From positions 1 through 31,720 of the forward strand of contig CALCRU010000023.1 of NCBI GenBank assembly GCA_937894335.1: a stretch of DNA of 31,720 bases. Direction: 5' to 3'. The notes below the pieces were generated by a model. It was not told the DNA's origin. It searched no databases and saw only the letters and a list, made by a program, of their open reading frames with translations. Source of the DNA: an uncultured Treponema sp. (GTDB lineage: Bacteria > Spirochaetota > Spirochaetia > Treponematales > Treponemataceae). Positions 8,101 through 17,157 of this stretch are shown here, in pieces (position 1 is the stretch's first letter; each line of letters begins with the position of its first letter). Position numbers and translations under genes: made by a program.

Positions 8101-10353
8101 GGTTCTTCAAATCTTGTGGTTCAGCTTACGGCGCGCAGAACTGACTGGGCAGGAAATGTTTCTGAATATCCCGATCCTGTTACCATAGACATAAGCAAAT
8201 CCTTCCCCTCCTTTACGATTGAGTGCACCGATGTTGACGGTTATTACAAGCCAGGTTCAAAACTAACCTTTAGGGTTTCTTTTGCACAGAAAGTAAATGT
8301 TGCAAAAAATGCAGCCGCAAAAATCTACCTGTCTGACGCCGGTCAGTATGCAGCAGTTGAAGCGTCTACAGCACAGTCTGGAGTTACTACTGCTTACTTT
8401 ACATATACCGTAAAAAAGACGGACCAGTTTACCCTTGAGGTGGACAAGACCATTGCAGCCGATAAAGGCGTTCACCTTGACGGCATAACGGACCTGTACG
8501 GCTTTTCAAATTCTTCGGATATGGACGAAAACTACACCCGTGACATTGTATGCGACGGTGTAATTCCCTATGTTGATTCCATGAGTCCTAATGGAGAAAC
8601 TGCATCGGGTAGCAATATCTATAAAAACGGAAATGTTGTTACCATAAAATTTAACGAACCTGTTCAGCAGGGTGAAGGAAACATTATTTTGCGTCAGGTT
8701 GCAGGATGGGCAATTCCTCCAGTGCTTACAGGAGACGACTTTAACACCATACGCAATGCAATTCCCGATGACTATGTTCTGGACGGAGTTGAAGGTAAAG
8801 ATATTCTTTCTATGAGGAATGCCAGTGGTGCTGACTTGGAAGATTCTGAATGTCTGTTTGGTGCCTCTGTTGGACCTGCTCAGGACCGCTACCATGGAAC
8901 CGGACAGTATGTTGGTCCGTACCAAAAAACTACCCAGGGATTAAATGCAGACTATTCGCCCGATGTTTCTACAAAATATGTCCTTGACTTTGACATAGAC
9001 ATTTGGGAAACAACTGAAACACATCCCATCGGACTAACATTTACGCAGGGGCGTAGCACAAATGCCAATGCTTATTCCAAAACTTCGTCACTGGATCAGG
9101 CAACTCCCCTTACACCTAGTTCTACAAGAAGTGCCGGACAAATAAGGACTGTCCTTGAAAAAGTGGGCTACCACGAACGCATTGTAGATGTAACTTCTTC
9201 CTCTGTAAGGCAGATTGACGAAAAAACATTTATCGTAACATTCCCCAAAGGTTTAACAGGAGGAGCAGAACTTGCAGACGGAAGGGAATGGGAACTTGTA
9301 ATTTCAAAGGGTGCTTTCCTTGACTATGCCGAAAACGAATTTGGTTCAGAATATACATCTGCATCAGAAACTGTTTACACTACAACAAAAACGACAAGCG
9401 ATGCAGTAATGAAAAAAGGTGATTCTGCCATAAGCGGAACTTTAACAGGATGGGGAAGGGGACGCACTTCTGCAAGTGACCCTGTTGTGCTTATTCAGAC
9501 TGCCAACGGAAAGAATTCCTTTTGGTCAGACAAGGTTGCGGAACCTGTAATACGAGTAGACCGCTACAGTTACGGCTTGGGCTTTAAGCAGAGTAATGCT
9601 GACGGAAGCACAAGTGTGATTACAAGAGATTCCACTGTGCCAACTGGATATGTACGCGTGCGGATTGACTGCGAAACTCGAGGCGCAACTATAAAGTACA
9701 ACAAGGACGGAACTTCAAACTCCCGTGACGACGAAAACAGTAGCGTGGGGGCCTACTATGCCAACACTGATAACGCAAACTGTTACTCCTACATTACAGT
9801 AACTTCTGGACTTACAAATAAAGAAAGCAAAACCTTGAACATTACAGGTTCTACAGCCATAGATTCTAGTCCAGTAATTTTTGCAGGCGGCTATGCGGGA
9901 TACGAAGACTCCTACAAGCAGTATATTGTGGCACAGGGTACAAAAGAGGACTTTACTCCTTCTGAGCGTGGCGTAGAGGGGGTATTTAAAACTGTGGTGC
10001 GCTTTAAGGCTCCTTCTGGTAGTACTGGAAACTGTGCAGAGCGTGGAACAGGACAGACAGACCTTAGCATTCGCGGAACAACGGGATTTGCAGGCGAACC
10101 TTCCATTTCGCCCTTCCCCCTTCGTGACAGTCAGATTGCAAGCCCCTACTTGAAGAGATGTTTTAGGGAAAGGACTTTGGCTTCCAAAAGTACAAGCCTT
10201 GACTACTATTGGGTCAGTTTTGAAATTCTTGTTCCCACTTCATTTTCAGGATACAGTTGGCATAATGGACAGTATTATGACTGGTGTCAGAACTGGGGAC
10301 TTATGAATCCCGGGGAATTTACCTACTGCGTTGGTTTAAGGAACTGGGGATAA
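5134..10353 (+). CDS. Giant Ig-repeat surface lipoprotein A
   Basis: This 1739-residue protein opens with a lipoprotein signal: MKKH, a hydrophobic core, then LFSAC with Cys22 as the lipidation site. The sequence after it, CEFGMGTALDLEAP, is shared with the next protein. The rest reads as repeated beta-sandwich modules: an Ig-like region (about 30-150), a GWFIWYPESDSP motif (about 277-290), repeats ending in 'F-Y-V--D' strands (about 662-800, 820-920, 1023-1150), a YSLDGGSTWTSY module ending WAGNVSE (about 967-1010), and a chitobiase-C-terminal-like GATIKYNKDG motif (about 1510-1520). No catalytic domain is visible. The mature protein should be tethered to a membrane, probably surface exposed. 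GGGGAGG at about 5121-5127 is the ribosome site. It is first in a two-gene operon. Adhesion or matrix binding is a guess. Confidence 0.8.
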   Translation: MKKHLFVSILIVSLFAALFSACEFGMGTALDLEAPVISVKSLKSASQTVSTESVVGAIYCHKNVSFYGTAKDNVKLKSVYAEIKWSNETSYHYLASATCTGDSWYLDLNFGREGTAYLKFVVEDMAGNSSAKSTQVLTLFVDETAPVGTGWYIDRGNGFRYSLQYLETLKNVDLDLSENKDAAQNVGFTIHADFNDTMGIKDNSIKLKIYDEQGNKVCELPNISDSNYAPEFKVTHDALVAGSSALSSGRHYLQIRYDAEDVVTVPESNKVEDKEVDMGWFIWYPESDSPKIIPQAQSDSNGAINLKIKDTLSLSVFDDDGLTGTHTFYLKEGSTVIDSKNVTFEGEREATVVLAAPGTPKTLTLTGTAKDNTTAAKTCSVNKTVNVTDDSAPMLLITSPENNKIPSVTMSDANTKAIINVVGQSLDTTGCEYLEFVWVPDSVAQTGKKDVALSWLDSLQTDEQHSALKPTGSNDSKVTEKDGLKMWSVKLTAAGSSGDFKKQTFSFNMDLLNDFVSNSTNERKNAKYFLVKLTRADKKYSYTEYTLASDNLLPSISSVNPTGEMSIVESSDDLVLEFKGVKESGLAMNPAGYKIEKIEGSVKTELSGSYNESTQTYKTTVSKSQLAQMKEAGEKPKYMFTARDLFDNEGYAQYTIVISDLPKLTSITATSPATCKKGDEIIFNANFSDTVYVDDGLTGTNLPYLKIKGITNSSNSNRDKAYYKQGSGSTSLQFSYIVQENDITSGVAVVDINADSMSSPIVINGATKLGSDKVHLAVNWANSVTGKNIKVDGVSPKITTIVVESDATAANKNGEGYACLKAGRKLTVTVSTDKDITIQGTPTFVFKVGSATSESTLEIPFERASGSSIVFSKKIEDSDANGILYYVESSCIKNSDVIKDKVGNGVILLSGTSAKDSKIFVDTGIPLSPSIKNAETNAAFSSSSTKYRESVKFLIEDSTDTTIKSTEYSLDGGSTWTSYAATHELKPDAGSSNLVVQLTARRTDWAGNVSEYPDPVTIDISKSFPSFTIECTDVDGYYKPGSKLTFRVSFAQKVNVAKNAAAKIYLSDAGQYAAVEASTAQSGVTTAYFTYTVKKTDQFTLEVDKTIAADKGVHLDGITDLYGFSNSSDMDENYTRDIVCDGVIPYVDSMSPNGETASGSNIYKNGNVVTIKFNEPVQQGEGNIILRQVAGWAIPPVLTGDDFNTIRNAIPDDYVLDGVEGKDILSMRNASGADLEDSECLFGASVGPAQDRYHGTGQYVGPYQKTTQGLNADYSPDVSTKYVLDFDIDIWETTETHPIGLTFTQGRSTNANAYSKTSSLDQATPLTPSSTRSAGQIRTVLEKVGYHERIVDVTSSSVRQIDEKTFIVTFPKGLTGGAELADGREWELVISKGAFLDYAENEFGSEYTSASETVYTTTKTTSDAVMKKGDSAISGTLTGWGRGRTSASDPVVLIQTANGKNSFWSDKVAEPVIRVDRYSYGLGFKQSNADGSTSVITRDSTVPTGYVRVRIDCETRGATIKYNKDGTSNSRDDENSSVGAYYANTDNANCYSYITVTSGLTNKESKTLNITGSTAIDSSPVIFAGGYAGYEDSYKQYIVAQGTKEDFTPSERGVEGVFKTVVRFKAPSGSTGNCAERGTGQTDLSIRGTTGFAGEPSISPFPLRDSQIASPYLKRCFRERTLASKSTSLDYYWVSFEILVPTSFSGYSWHNGQYYDWCQNWGLMNPGEFTYCVGLRNWG

Positions 10354-10363
10354 GGAGGAGCAT

Positions 10364-13300
10364 ATGAAAAAAGTTTTTTATAAAAGCGTAATAAAGACGG
10401 CAGCCGCATTTGTTTTTGCATTGCTTTTCCTTTCCTGCGAAATTGGTCTTGGTCCGCAAATAGACCTTGAGGCTCCTGTTGTAAAGTTGACTAGCCATAA
10501 GGATAACGATGCCGTTGCAAGTTCATTCAGGCTTGAGGGAACTGCCTATGACAACGAAGGCGTTACTAGACTTTCCATAGACTTTGACGACAAGGACATT
10601 CACTATTACATTACGACGGACGGAGTGTGGCATAAGAAAACTTCTTCAACCGAATGGGTTGCCGTTTCTAGCGACAAGGCTTCTGTTTCTTATTCGGGAA
10701 CTCATCTTACATGGTCTGTTGAGGTTGATTCTTCGGATGCCGCGGTACCTGGTTCAACTTTCTCGTTTACAATTATTGCAGAAGACAAAGTTGGAAACTC
10801 CAGTAAAAATTCCAAGGTTGACTGTTCCCTTATTGTCGACGAAAATCTTCCGTCCGCAAGCATTATAAAGCCAGAACTGTTTACAGCCTATTCCACTGCT
10901 CAGCAGAAATTTAACTCCTATGCGCTAAAGGATGCAAATGTCCTTTCCAGGCTTTTAAATGGAACCGTTACACTTTCTGGTCGTCTTGACGGAGCCCTTT
11001 CTACACGGGAACTGTTGCTGGAATTTGACAACGGAACAAGTCTTCCGTCCACTGTAACCGGTTATGGTGATGCAGACACTACAGTAGCTTCTATTGCGGA
11101 AGCAAATGACTTTGGTGCTTCCAAAACATATTTTTCAAAGACTCTTAAAGTTAACGAAAACGGCATTACAGATCTGCGTTCATGGACATTCGATCTTAAG
11201 CAATCTGATTGGATTTATGACGGAAATAACGAAGATCTAAAGACAGAAAAACATTTGATTCGTGTGGTTGCAACAAGCCTTAGTAATGCAAACGCCTACG
11301 AGCGAAAAGTACTGGGCTGGTTTGTGTGGTGGCCCGAAGCTGATGCGCCTTGGATTACAATGAACAATGGTGCTCTTTCAAATGACCTTGCCGCAACTTC
11401 TCAGATTTATCCTTCTTCAAAACTTTCAGGACAGGTACAGGATGACGATGGAATAAAGTCTTTGGTATACTCAATGTATCGCCGCGAAAATGACGGGAAC
11501 TATTCCCTGTATAATAGCATTCAGAATGTAAACATTTCTCTGGCAGAGGCAAACACAAAGTCTTCTGCCTGGTCTGTGTCTTCTCCTAATGATAATGGCG
11601 TGTATAAAATTGTGGTAACCGCAACAGACTTGGGAGCAAAGACAGATGTGGCCGAACGCTACTTTACAATCATGGATGTTCAGCCTCCAAAAATTACGAT
11701 TACATCTCCCGAAAACGGAAGTTCTGCTCTGGCAAGATCAGACAGCAACATTGTAATAAATGGAATTGTGTCTGATGACGGAACTGTTACTTCCCTAAAG
11801 ATGGTTTATCTGAATCCTAACCTTGGAAGCAATCCCGACAATAAAATAAAGTACATGAGTAGTTCTGAATCTGACTGGCAGCATGCAAGCTCTTCAGGCT
11901 ATGTTGATTCATTAGGAAACATTTTGTATAAGCTAGATTTGGGAAGTCCTACATACAGTTCCACCGAAAATAAAAATTCTTACAGTTTTTCAAAAACGCT
12001 AAATCTGTTTACAGACCTTGGAATAGGAGTTTCTAAAAAACTTTCTTCTCAGGATTTTGTATTCCTTGCAACTGACAGTGGCGGAACTTCCACGGTTCTT
12101 TCGTTCTCACTTACAGGAGACACGGAGGCCCCTCAACTTACATTTGACACAATAAAACTTTTAAACTCCTCAGGAACAAAAAGGTATCCCGAAGGTTCAG
12201 CGGCCTTTGACATGAACGGTTCCGACATTCCAAACTTCCCTGTCATAAATACAGGAGACAAGGCCGTTCTTACCGGTACATGGAGCGACAACTCTACTAG
12301 CGCATGGAAGAACATTTCCAAAATAGGCGACATAAAAATTACATGGCAGGGAAACGAAACCCTTGCAACTAAGAAAACTGACGGAACTTGGACTGCAACA
12401 ATCACTGATGTTCCCCATACAAGCGGTGTTATAACAGTAAGCCTTATGGATTATGGCGAAAATTCTAAGACTGTAACAAAGTCTGTCTTTGTAGAAAGTT
12501 CGAGTGCAGGACTGGAACGCATAGCCTCAGACTCTGACGACGGTTCTTATGCCGCTGGACAAAAAATAAACATTTCCCTTGAGTTTACAAAAAATACCAC
12601 TGTAGAAGGAACTCCAAGCCTTAAGCTTAATAACGGAAAGACAGCGGTTTACAAAGAGGGTAGTGGAAAAGCAAAGCATGTCTTTGAATACACTGTTGCT
12701 GCTGGTGACGATGTTGACAGGCTTTTGGTAACGGGCATAAATTCTTCTGGAGTTACATGGAGGGATGCAAGTACTAACGGTCAGTTTAATGTTACACTGC
12801 CAACCGAAAATGCAAAGACCCTGTCTTCTAGAAACATAAGGATTGACACTAAGAGTCCAAAAATAAGTTCAGTAACTGCAATTACAGGTTCAGGTGCCTA
12901 CAAGGAAAATTCTTCCATTCTGCTTATGATGGAATTTTCAGAAGATGTTACGGTAGAATCAGACGACTCTCTGTCGGATGCGCTTAAACTTAACTTTACA
13001 CACGGAAAGACTAGTACTGGTACACTTGCCAGCGGTTCAAAAATTGTTCTGTTTACTTACGATGTTGCTGCCGGTGACAACAGCTCTGAACTTAAGCTTG
13101 ACTCAGTAGTTCATGACTCTTCCGTCAAAGTATTGGACAGTGCAAAAAATGAACTTACCGACTGGAGCCTGCCTTCTGAAAGTCTTGCAAACAAAATTGT
13201 AATAGACACCCAAAAGCCCAGTGTTCCTGCCGTAAATCCTGCTTGGTCTGGTAATTTTGTTTCGGACGAAAACGGAACAAGTTTTACCGTAAGCGGAGAA

Positions 13301-15280
13301 ACTGGTGCAACCATAGAATACTCATTGGACGGTTCATCATGGCAGACATACAAGGGACCTGTAAGTTTAACAAACAATGGCACCTACACCATAACTGCCC
13401 GCCAAACCGATAAGGCCGGAAATGTGTCTGACCAGTCTGACATAAGAACGGTTACTGTAGACAAGGGCGAACTTCTTAACCTTATTTCTGCCGAAACCGT
13501 CAACGGAACATATTCATGCAACACGGCTACAAGTACAATAACTGGCGTAATAGAATTCCGTAAGTCCGTAAAAATTCCAAGCGGTGCCAGCGTAACCTTA
13601 AATGTTAAGAATGGAAGTTCAAATTCCAAGGTTGTTCCAATCAATGAGGCTGGAACTGAACGATCAAGATATACATTTACCTACACAATACAGGAAGGTG
13701 ACTATACAGAGGAAAATCTGGATGTTACAGCATGGAGCTTTAACACTGTAACTCTTGGTCTTAACGAAGTGTCTGTCTCTTTGCCAGCAACAACAAGCGA
13801 TAAGAGATTTACTTCAAACCGCGAAATAAAAATTCTTACCGGCCGCCCTTCTGTTGTATCATGGAATTTTACAGGAGAAGGAAAAGATGCAAAACTAATC
13901 ATTACCTATGACCGTGTTATTTCAAAAGTAAGCAGTAAGGAAATTACATTTGAAATGGCAGCATCTGACTTTAAAATTCCAGCCGTTCTTACCCCTGCAG
14001 AATACAGTTCGCTCCTTTCTGAAATTCCTTCGTTGGGAACCTATTATAAGGAAGGCGTAAACGGAGCAAGCATTGTTGACTCAAATCTTGTAAACGACAC
14101 GGCTTCAAAATACATATTGGACTATGCCTACGATGACAATAATGAGACTATAAGGAATTTGTTTACGGCAAAAGACAAGCATAAGGTAACTGTTCCAGTT
14201 AAGGCAAGTGCTGTAAAGGTATCTGGAAAAACTCTTACGGTTTCTTTGGGTTCCTTGTATGCCCTCCCTGTAAAGGGTGCGGACTATACCCTTACTATTC
14301 CAGAAGGAACTGTGGTTGATGCAGTTAAAAACGAAAATGCAGAAATGGTTCAAACTGTAACATCCGAAGGCATAGAAGCGCCTGTAATCCGCATAAACAA
14401 GGTTAAGCAGACAATTAGCAGTACTGGAATTACAAGTTCTTCTTCTGTAAAAATGCCTGAAACTGCCGCAATGAAAATTTCCTGCCGTACTCCCGGAGCC
14501 ACCATAAAGTTTGCTGTAAGCGGTGGGGTTGATAACAATGTTGCAAAGGGACAGGAGAGCACATTAGTTCATGTAAACAAATCTCCTCAGTTTTTTCAAA
14601 CAAAAACAAGTGACCCTGCTGCTCCGTCGATAACCAGTTCTTCTCTAACATATTCTGTACCAATTACACTGGGCGAAGGAAACAACGAAAATAACACCCT
14701 TGACTACGACACTGTAAAGGGCCTTAAGTTTGCAATTACCGCACAAAGTTCAAAGAATGGCAGTACTGCTACGGCCTATGAATATGCTACCCGAACTGTT
14801 TTAAAGTTTGTCGTTTCAGGAAATTATGATGCAGGAAATGGTAACAATGGCGACACCCAAACAACCATTAAGGAAAACGGCAATACCCTTTACTTTAGGG
14901 ATTTAAAAGTTTGGATTATTGGCGGAGACGCTCCCAGTGGAGGCAATGCTTCAAGTGCAACTCCTCTTTCATGGGCTGACAGCAGAAACTTTAAGCTAAT
15001 GAAGGGAGCCCTTACTAATAACTATAATATGTACGGAACCTGGTACTGGATAACATGGGATGTAAGTGCCGCAACATATCACGGCTTTGCTATAGGCGAT
15101 GTTCCTTCTGACGCTCAGGATAACGGTCCTACGGAATGGTATGTTTCTGAATGTGCTTGGGTTGCACAAAAGGAAAACTATGTTCTCTATCCTGGCGAAA
15201 CTCTGGAAATGGCAATAGAAAACGAAGGAGTGTATCAGGCCACATTTATGTTCCGTATAAAAAACAAGGGAACAAGGTAG
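10364..15280 (+). CDS. Giant Ig-repeat surface lipoprotein B (paralogue of A)
   Basis: This 1638-residue lipoprotein has a signal ending FLSC with Cys25 lipidated, then CEIGLGPQIDLEAP. It is colinear with the upstream protein. It has GWFVWWPEADAP at about 320 (GWFIWYPESDSP in A), FKIPAVLT at about 1203 (WAIPPVLT in A), KYILDY at about 1249 (KYVLDF in A), EAPVIRINK at about 1339 (AEPVIRVDR in A) and CRTPGATIKF at about 1374 (CETRGATIKY in A). Middle modules carry the GTPSLKLNNG...FEYTVAAGDD pattern (about 717-830 and 831-950) and a YSLDGSSWQTY module (about 985). The stop of A is 10 bases upstream, with an AAGGAGGAG ribosome site between. The C-termini are the most different part, so the two may bind different ligands. 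Function is unknown. Confidence 0.8.
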   Translation: MKKVFYKSVIKTAAAFVFALLFLSCEIGLGPQIDLEAPVVKLTSHKDNDAVASSFRLEGTAYDNEGVTRLSIDFDDKDIHYYITTDGVWHKKTSSTEWVAVSSDKASVSYSGTHLTWSVEVDSSDAAVPGSTFSFTIIAEDKVGNSSKNSKVDCSLIVDENLPSASIIKPELFTAYSTAQQKFNSYALKDANVLSRLLNGTVTLSGRLDGALSTRELLLEFDNGTSLPSTVTGYGDADTTVASIAEANDFGASKTYFSKTLKVNENGITDLRSWTFDLKQSDWIYDGNNEDLKTEKHLIRVVATSLSNANAYERKVLGWFVWWPEADAPWITMNNGALSNDLAATSQIYPSSKLSGQVQDDDGIKSLVYSMYRRENDGNYSLYNSIQNVNISLAEANTKSSAWSVSSPNDNGVYKIVVTATDLGAKTDVAERYFTIMDVQPPKITITSPENGSSALARSDSNIVINGIVSDDGTVTSLKMVYLNPNLGSNPDNKIKYMSSSESDWQHASSSGYVDSLGNILYKLDLGSPTYSSTENKNSYSFSKTLNLFTDLGIGVSKKLSSQDFVFLATDSGGTSTVLSFSLTGDTEAPQLTFDTIKLLNSSGTKRYPEGSAAFDMNGSDIPNFPVINTGDKAVLTGTWSDNSTSAWKNISKIGDIKITWQGNETLATKKTDGTWTATITDVPHTSGVITVSLMDYGENSKTVTKSVFVESSSAGLERIASDSDDGSYAAGQKINISLEFTKNTTVEGTPSLKLNNGKTAVYKEGSGKAKHVFEYTVAAGDDVDRLLVTGINSSGVTWRDASTNGQFNVTLPTENAKTLSSRNIRIDTKSPKISSVTAITGSGAYKENSSILLMMEFSEDVTVESDDSLSDALKLNFTHGKTSTGTLASGSKIVLFTYDVAAGDNSSELKLDSVVHDSSVKVLDSAKNELTDWSLPSESLANKIVIDTQKPSVPAVNPAWSGNFVSDENGTSFTVSGETGATIEYSLDGSSWQTYKGPVSLTNNGTYTITARQTDKAGNVSDQSDIRTVTVDKGELLNLISAETVNGTYSCNTATSTITGVIEFRKSVKIPSGASVTLNVKNGSSNSKVVPINEAGTERSRYTFTYTIQEGDYTEENLDVTAWSFNTVTLGLNEVSVSLPATTSDKRFTSNREIKILTGRPSVVSWNFTGEGKDAKLIITYDRVISKVSSKEITFEMAASDFKIPAVLTPAEYSSLLSEIPSLGTYYKEGVNGASIVDSNLVNDTASKYILDYAYDDNNETIRNLFTAKDKHKVTVPVKASAVKVSGKTLTVSLGSLYALPVKGADYTLTIPEGTVVDAVKNENAEMVQTVTSEGIEAPVIRINKVKQTISSTGITSSSSVKMPETAAMKISCRTPGATIKFAVSGGVDNNVAKGQESTLVHVNKSPQFFQTKTSDPAAPSITSSSLTYSVPITLGEGNNENNTLDYDTVKGLKFAITAQSSKNGSTATAYEYATRTVLKFVVSGNYDAGNGNNGDTQTTIKENGNTLYFRDLKVWIIGGDAPSGGNASSATPLSWADSRNFKLMKGALTNNYNMYGTWYWITWDVSAATYHGFAIGDVPSDAQDNGPTEWYVSECAWVAQKENYVLYPGETLEMAIENEGVYQATFMFRIKNKGTR

Positions 15281-15307
15281 GTGGCTGGATAAAAGTTAAA
15301 ATTTCCT

Positions 15308-15336
15308 TTGCTTTTTTGCCAAACTCATAGTATACT
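15308..15336 (+). promoter_or_regulatory. Promoter of hpf
   Basis: A -35 TTGCTT (15308-15313) and a -10 TATACT (15331-15336) are separated by 17 bases. The leader of about 48 bases can pair TGTAAG (15342) with CTTACA (about 15374), close to the AAGGAG ribosome site (15379-15384), so some folding control is possible. Confidence 0.65.
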
Positions 15337-15390
15337 GTAGGTGTAAGGGCAGTTTGCCTTTTTACGCATCACACTTACAAGGAGCTAACT

Positions 15391-15681
15391 ATGACTAAAT
15401 CTATATCTGCAGTGGGGTTCTCTTTCGAAAAAGACCAGAGCGACCTTATCAATCAAAAACTTAAGCGCATCGACTATGCCGAAAGCTTGATTGTAGACTT
15501 AATTCTTCGCGTAAAGGAAGATAAGAAATACTATTTTGACGCAACGGTAAACTTCCGCTGGGGCGCCAATGCTCATGTTACCAGCGACGACTTTGACTTT
15601 GCTGCTGGACTTAACAAACTTATGGATGTTCTGGACCAGAAAGTGAAGAAGGAAAAGGATAAGATTCAGGAAAAGAAATAG
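15391..15681 (+). CDS. hpf: Ribosome hibernation-promoting factor, short form (HPF/RaiA)
   Basis: This 96-residue protein has the pattern of the sigma-54 modulation/ribosomal S30AE family: alternating strands and two helices, with '...VDLILRVKEDKKYYFDATVNF' in the centre and a Lys-rich tail (KVKKEKDKIQEKK). The family binds the 30S decoding region and stabilises idle or dimerised 70S ribosomes under starvation. Its length matches the short HPF class, and there is no C-terminal dimerisation domain of the long form. It has its own promoter and an AAGGAG site 6 bases before the ATG. It faces rpoN tail to tail with only 18 bases between stops. In many bacteria these two genes are neighbours in one operon, so this inverted arrangement is notable. 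Confidence 0.85.
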   Translation: MTKSISAVGFSFEKDQSDLINQKLKRIDYAESLIVDLILRVKEDKKYYFDATVNFRWGANAHVTSDDFDFAAGLNKLMDVLDQKVKKEKDKIQEKK

Positions 15682-15699
15682 TTTAATTTCTTTCCAAAT

Positions 15700-17151
15700 C
15701 TAACGCTCGTAAGAAGAGCTTATGCTTAAAAGCGACCTGTACTTTGCAACGGTACGGCGGGCAATGTGTATACCCCGTTCTGCTAGTGCCTCTGCAATGT
15801 GTTGGTCGCTCATTTTTTTTGCGGATGCATTTTCATTTTGCAAAAGAATTTCCTTTATTTCGCCCAGAACTTTGTCCCTGCTTACTTCTTCACCTGAGCC
15901 TTTTGCACTTCTGGAAACTGAGCCTGTAAAAAAATACTTTAGGGCAAAAAGCCCCCATTCGCACTGAAGGTACTTGCTGTTTGCCATGCGAGAAATTGTG
16001 GTTTCGTGTACGCCCAACGCCTCTGCCACATCCTGCTGCCTTAAGGGAACAAGATGTCCTGGCCCCTCTGCAAAGAATTCAGCCTGCCTTTTTACTATTA
16101 TGCTTGCCGCTGCAAAAATCGTGTTCTGTCTAAATTCCAAGAGTTGAATAAAGTCTTTTGCCGCCGCAACATTTTTTCTTATTTCGGCATTTTCTTTTGT
16201 TGCAAGAGAAAGCATTTCTCTGTTCAGATAAGGCATGGGTATATTCTGGTTTGAAAGCCTAAGCGTCCACTGATGCCCCTTGTGGCTTATTATTCCCTTT
16301 AGCAGGTCTTCCCCATCACCATCGGTTCTCTCCACATAAATGTCGGGTGCAATGTAGTGGGTGTCGGAAGTACCGTAGTCCCGTGCAGGAAAAGGATCCA
16401 GAGTTCGTATAAAACGCACTGCTTCTTCTACGCCTTCTTCTGTAAGTTTTGCATCCTTTAAGTAGGGATTTTCCCTTGCGCCAAAAAGTGAAGCCTGTGT
16501 CTTTTTGTAATCCGAGATTTTCTTTAGAACTTTTGAAGCAAGGGGAGGGTCAAGCATTGTAAGGTTTCCGTCCAAAAGAAAAAGTGCCAGTGGCGGTGCA
16601 TTCCTCTGTTTTGCCTGAACAAATAAACTTTCTTCTGTATTTCTTGTACAGGTTCCAGCCGGGTCAAGGCTCTGCAATAGCGAAAGGCAGTGTTCAAGAA
16701 GACTGGGTGTCTGCTTGGGGTCTTTCTTATCCAAAAGCGAAAGGGGCGACAAAATATGAAATCCCTTTTCGTCCAAATTGTGAATGAGGGTCTTTCCTAA
16801 TTCCAGTTCGCTTTGTGAAAGCGGTAGCACCGTAAACTGAGAAAGTAGATGTTCTTTAAGGGATGTTCTTTCATCAGCCTTTGCTTCCAGTGCCGCAAGA
16901 AAACGGTCGCTGGCTTCTTCCGACATTTTTGAACTCTTTGCCGAAACCCTTGTGTCTCCCGGAGTGCGGTGCGTTTGCTCCATGTTTGGAATTTCCAGTG
17001 CGGGATTTTTTTCGGCTTCTTCGTAGATTTTTTCCCGTAAGTCCTCAGAACTTAAAGACAGAATCTTAAGGGACTGTATCTGCCGTTGGCTCATAACCTG
17101 AGTCTGGGAAAGAGTCTGTGCCTGTCTTTGGGAAAGGGAAACCTGTGCCAT
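15700..17151 (-). CDS. rpoN: RNA polymerase sigma-54 factor
   Basis: This protein of 483 residues, starting at MAQVSL, recruits RNA polymerase to -24/-12 promoters and needs an enhancer-binding ATPase to open DNA. The N-terminus is the Gln/Leu-rich activator-interacting region (SQRQAQTLSQTQVMSQRQIQ, residues of about 7-26). The core-binding region follows, with 'HYIAPDIYVER'. The DNA-binding part has a helix-turn-helix (QQDVAEALGVHETTISRMANSKY, with the usual LKYFF after it). The RpoN box ARRTVAKYR lies at about residues 464-472, all diagnostic of the family. I chose the ATG at 17151 because the upstream in-frame extension is not conserved in character and overlaps the divergent gene's promoter. 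No Shine-Dalgarno precedes this ATG. A TGCTATAGT extended -10 ends 7 bases before it, which suggests a leaderless mRNA. Confidence 0.93.
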   Translation of the reverse strand: MAQVSLSQRQAQTLSQTQVMSQRQIQSLKILSLSSEDLREKIYEEAEKNPALEIPNMEQTHRTPGDTRVSAKSSKMSEEASDRFLAALEAKADERTSLKEHLLSQFTVLPLSQSELELGKTLIHNLDEKGFHILSPLSLLDKKDPKQTPSLLEHCLSLLQSLDPAGTCTRNTEESLFVQAKQRNAPPLALFLLDGNLTMLDPPLASKVLKKISDYKKTQASLFGARENPYLKDAKLTEEGVEEAVRFIRTLDPFPARDYGTSDTHYIAPDIYVERTDGDGEDLLKGIISHKGHQWTLRLSNQNIPMPYLNREMLSLATKENAEIRKNVAAAKDFIQLLEFRQNTIFAAASIIVKRQAEFFAEGPGHLVPLRQQDVAEALGVHETTISRMANSKYLQCEWGLFALKYFFTGSVSRSAKGSGEEVSRDKVLGEIKEILLQNENASAKKMSDQHIAEALAERGIHIARRTVAKYRSLLSISSSYER

Positions 17152-17157
17152 ACTGAT

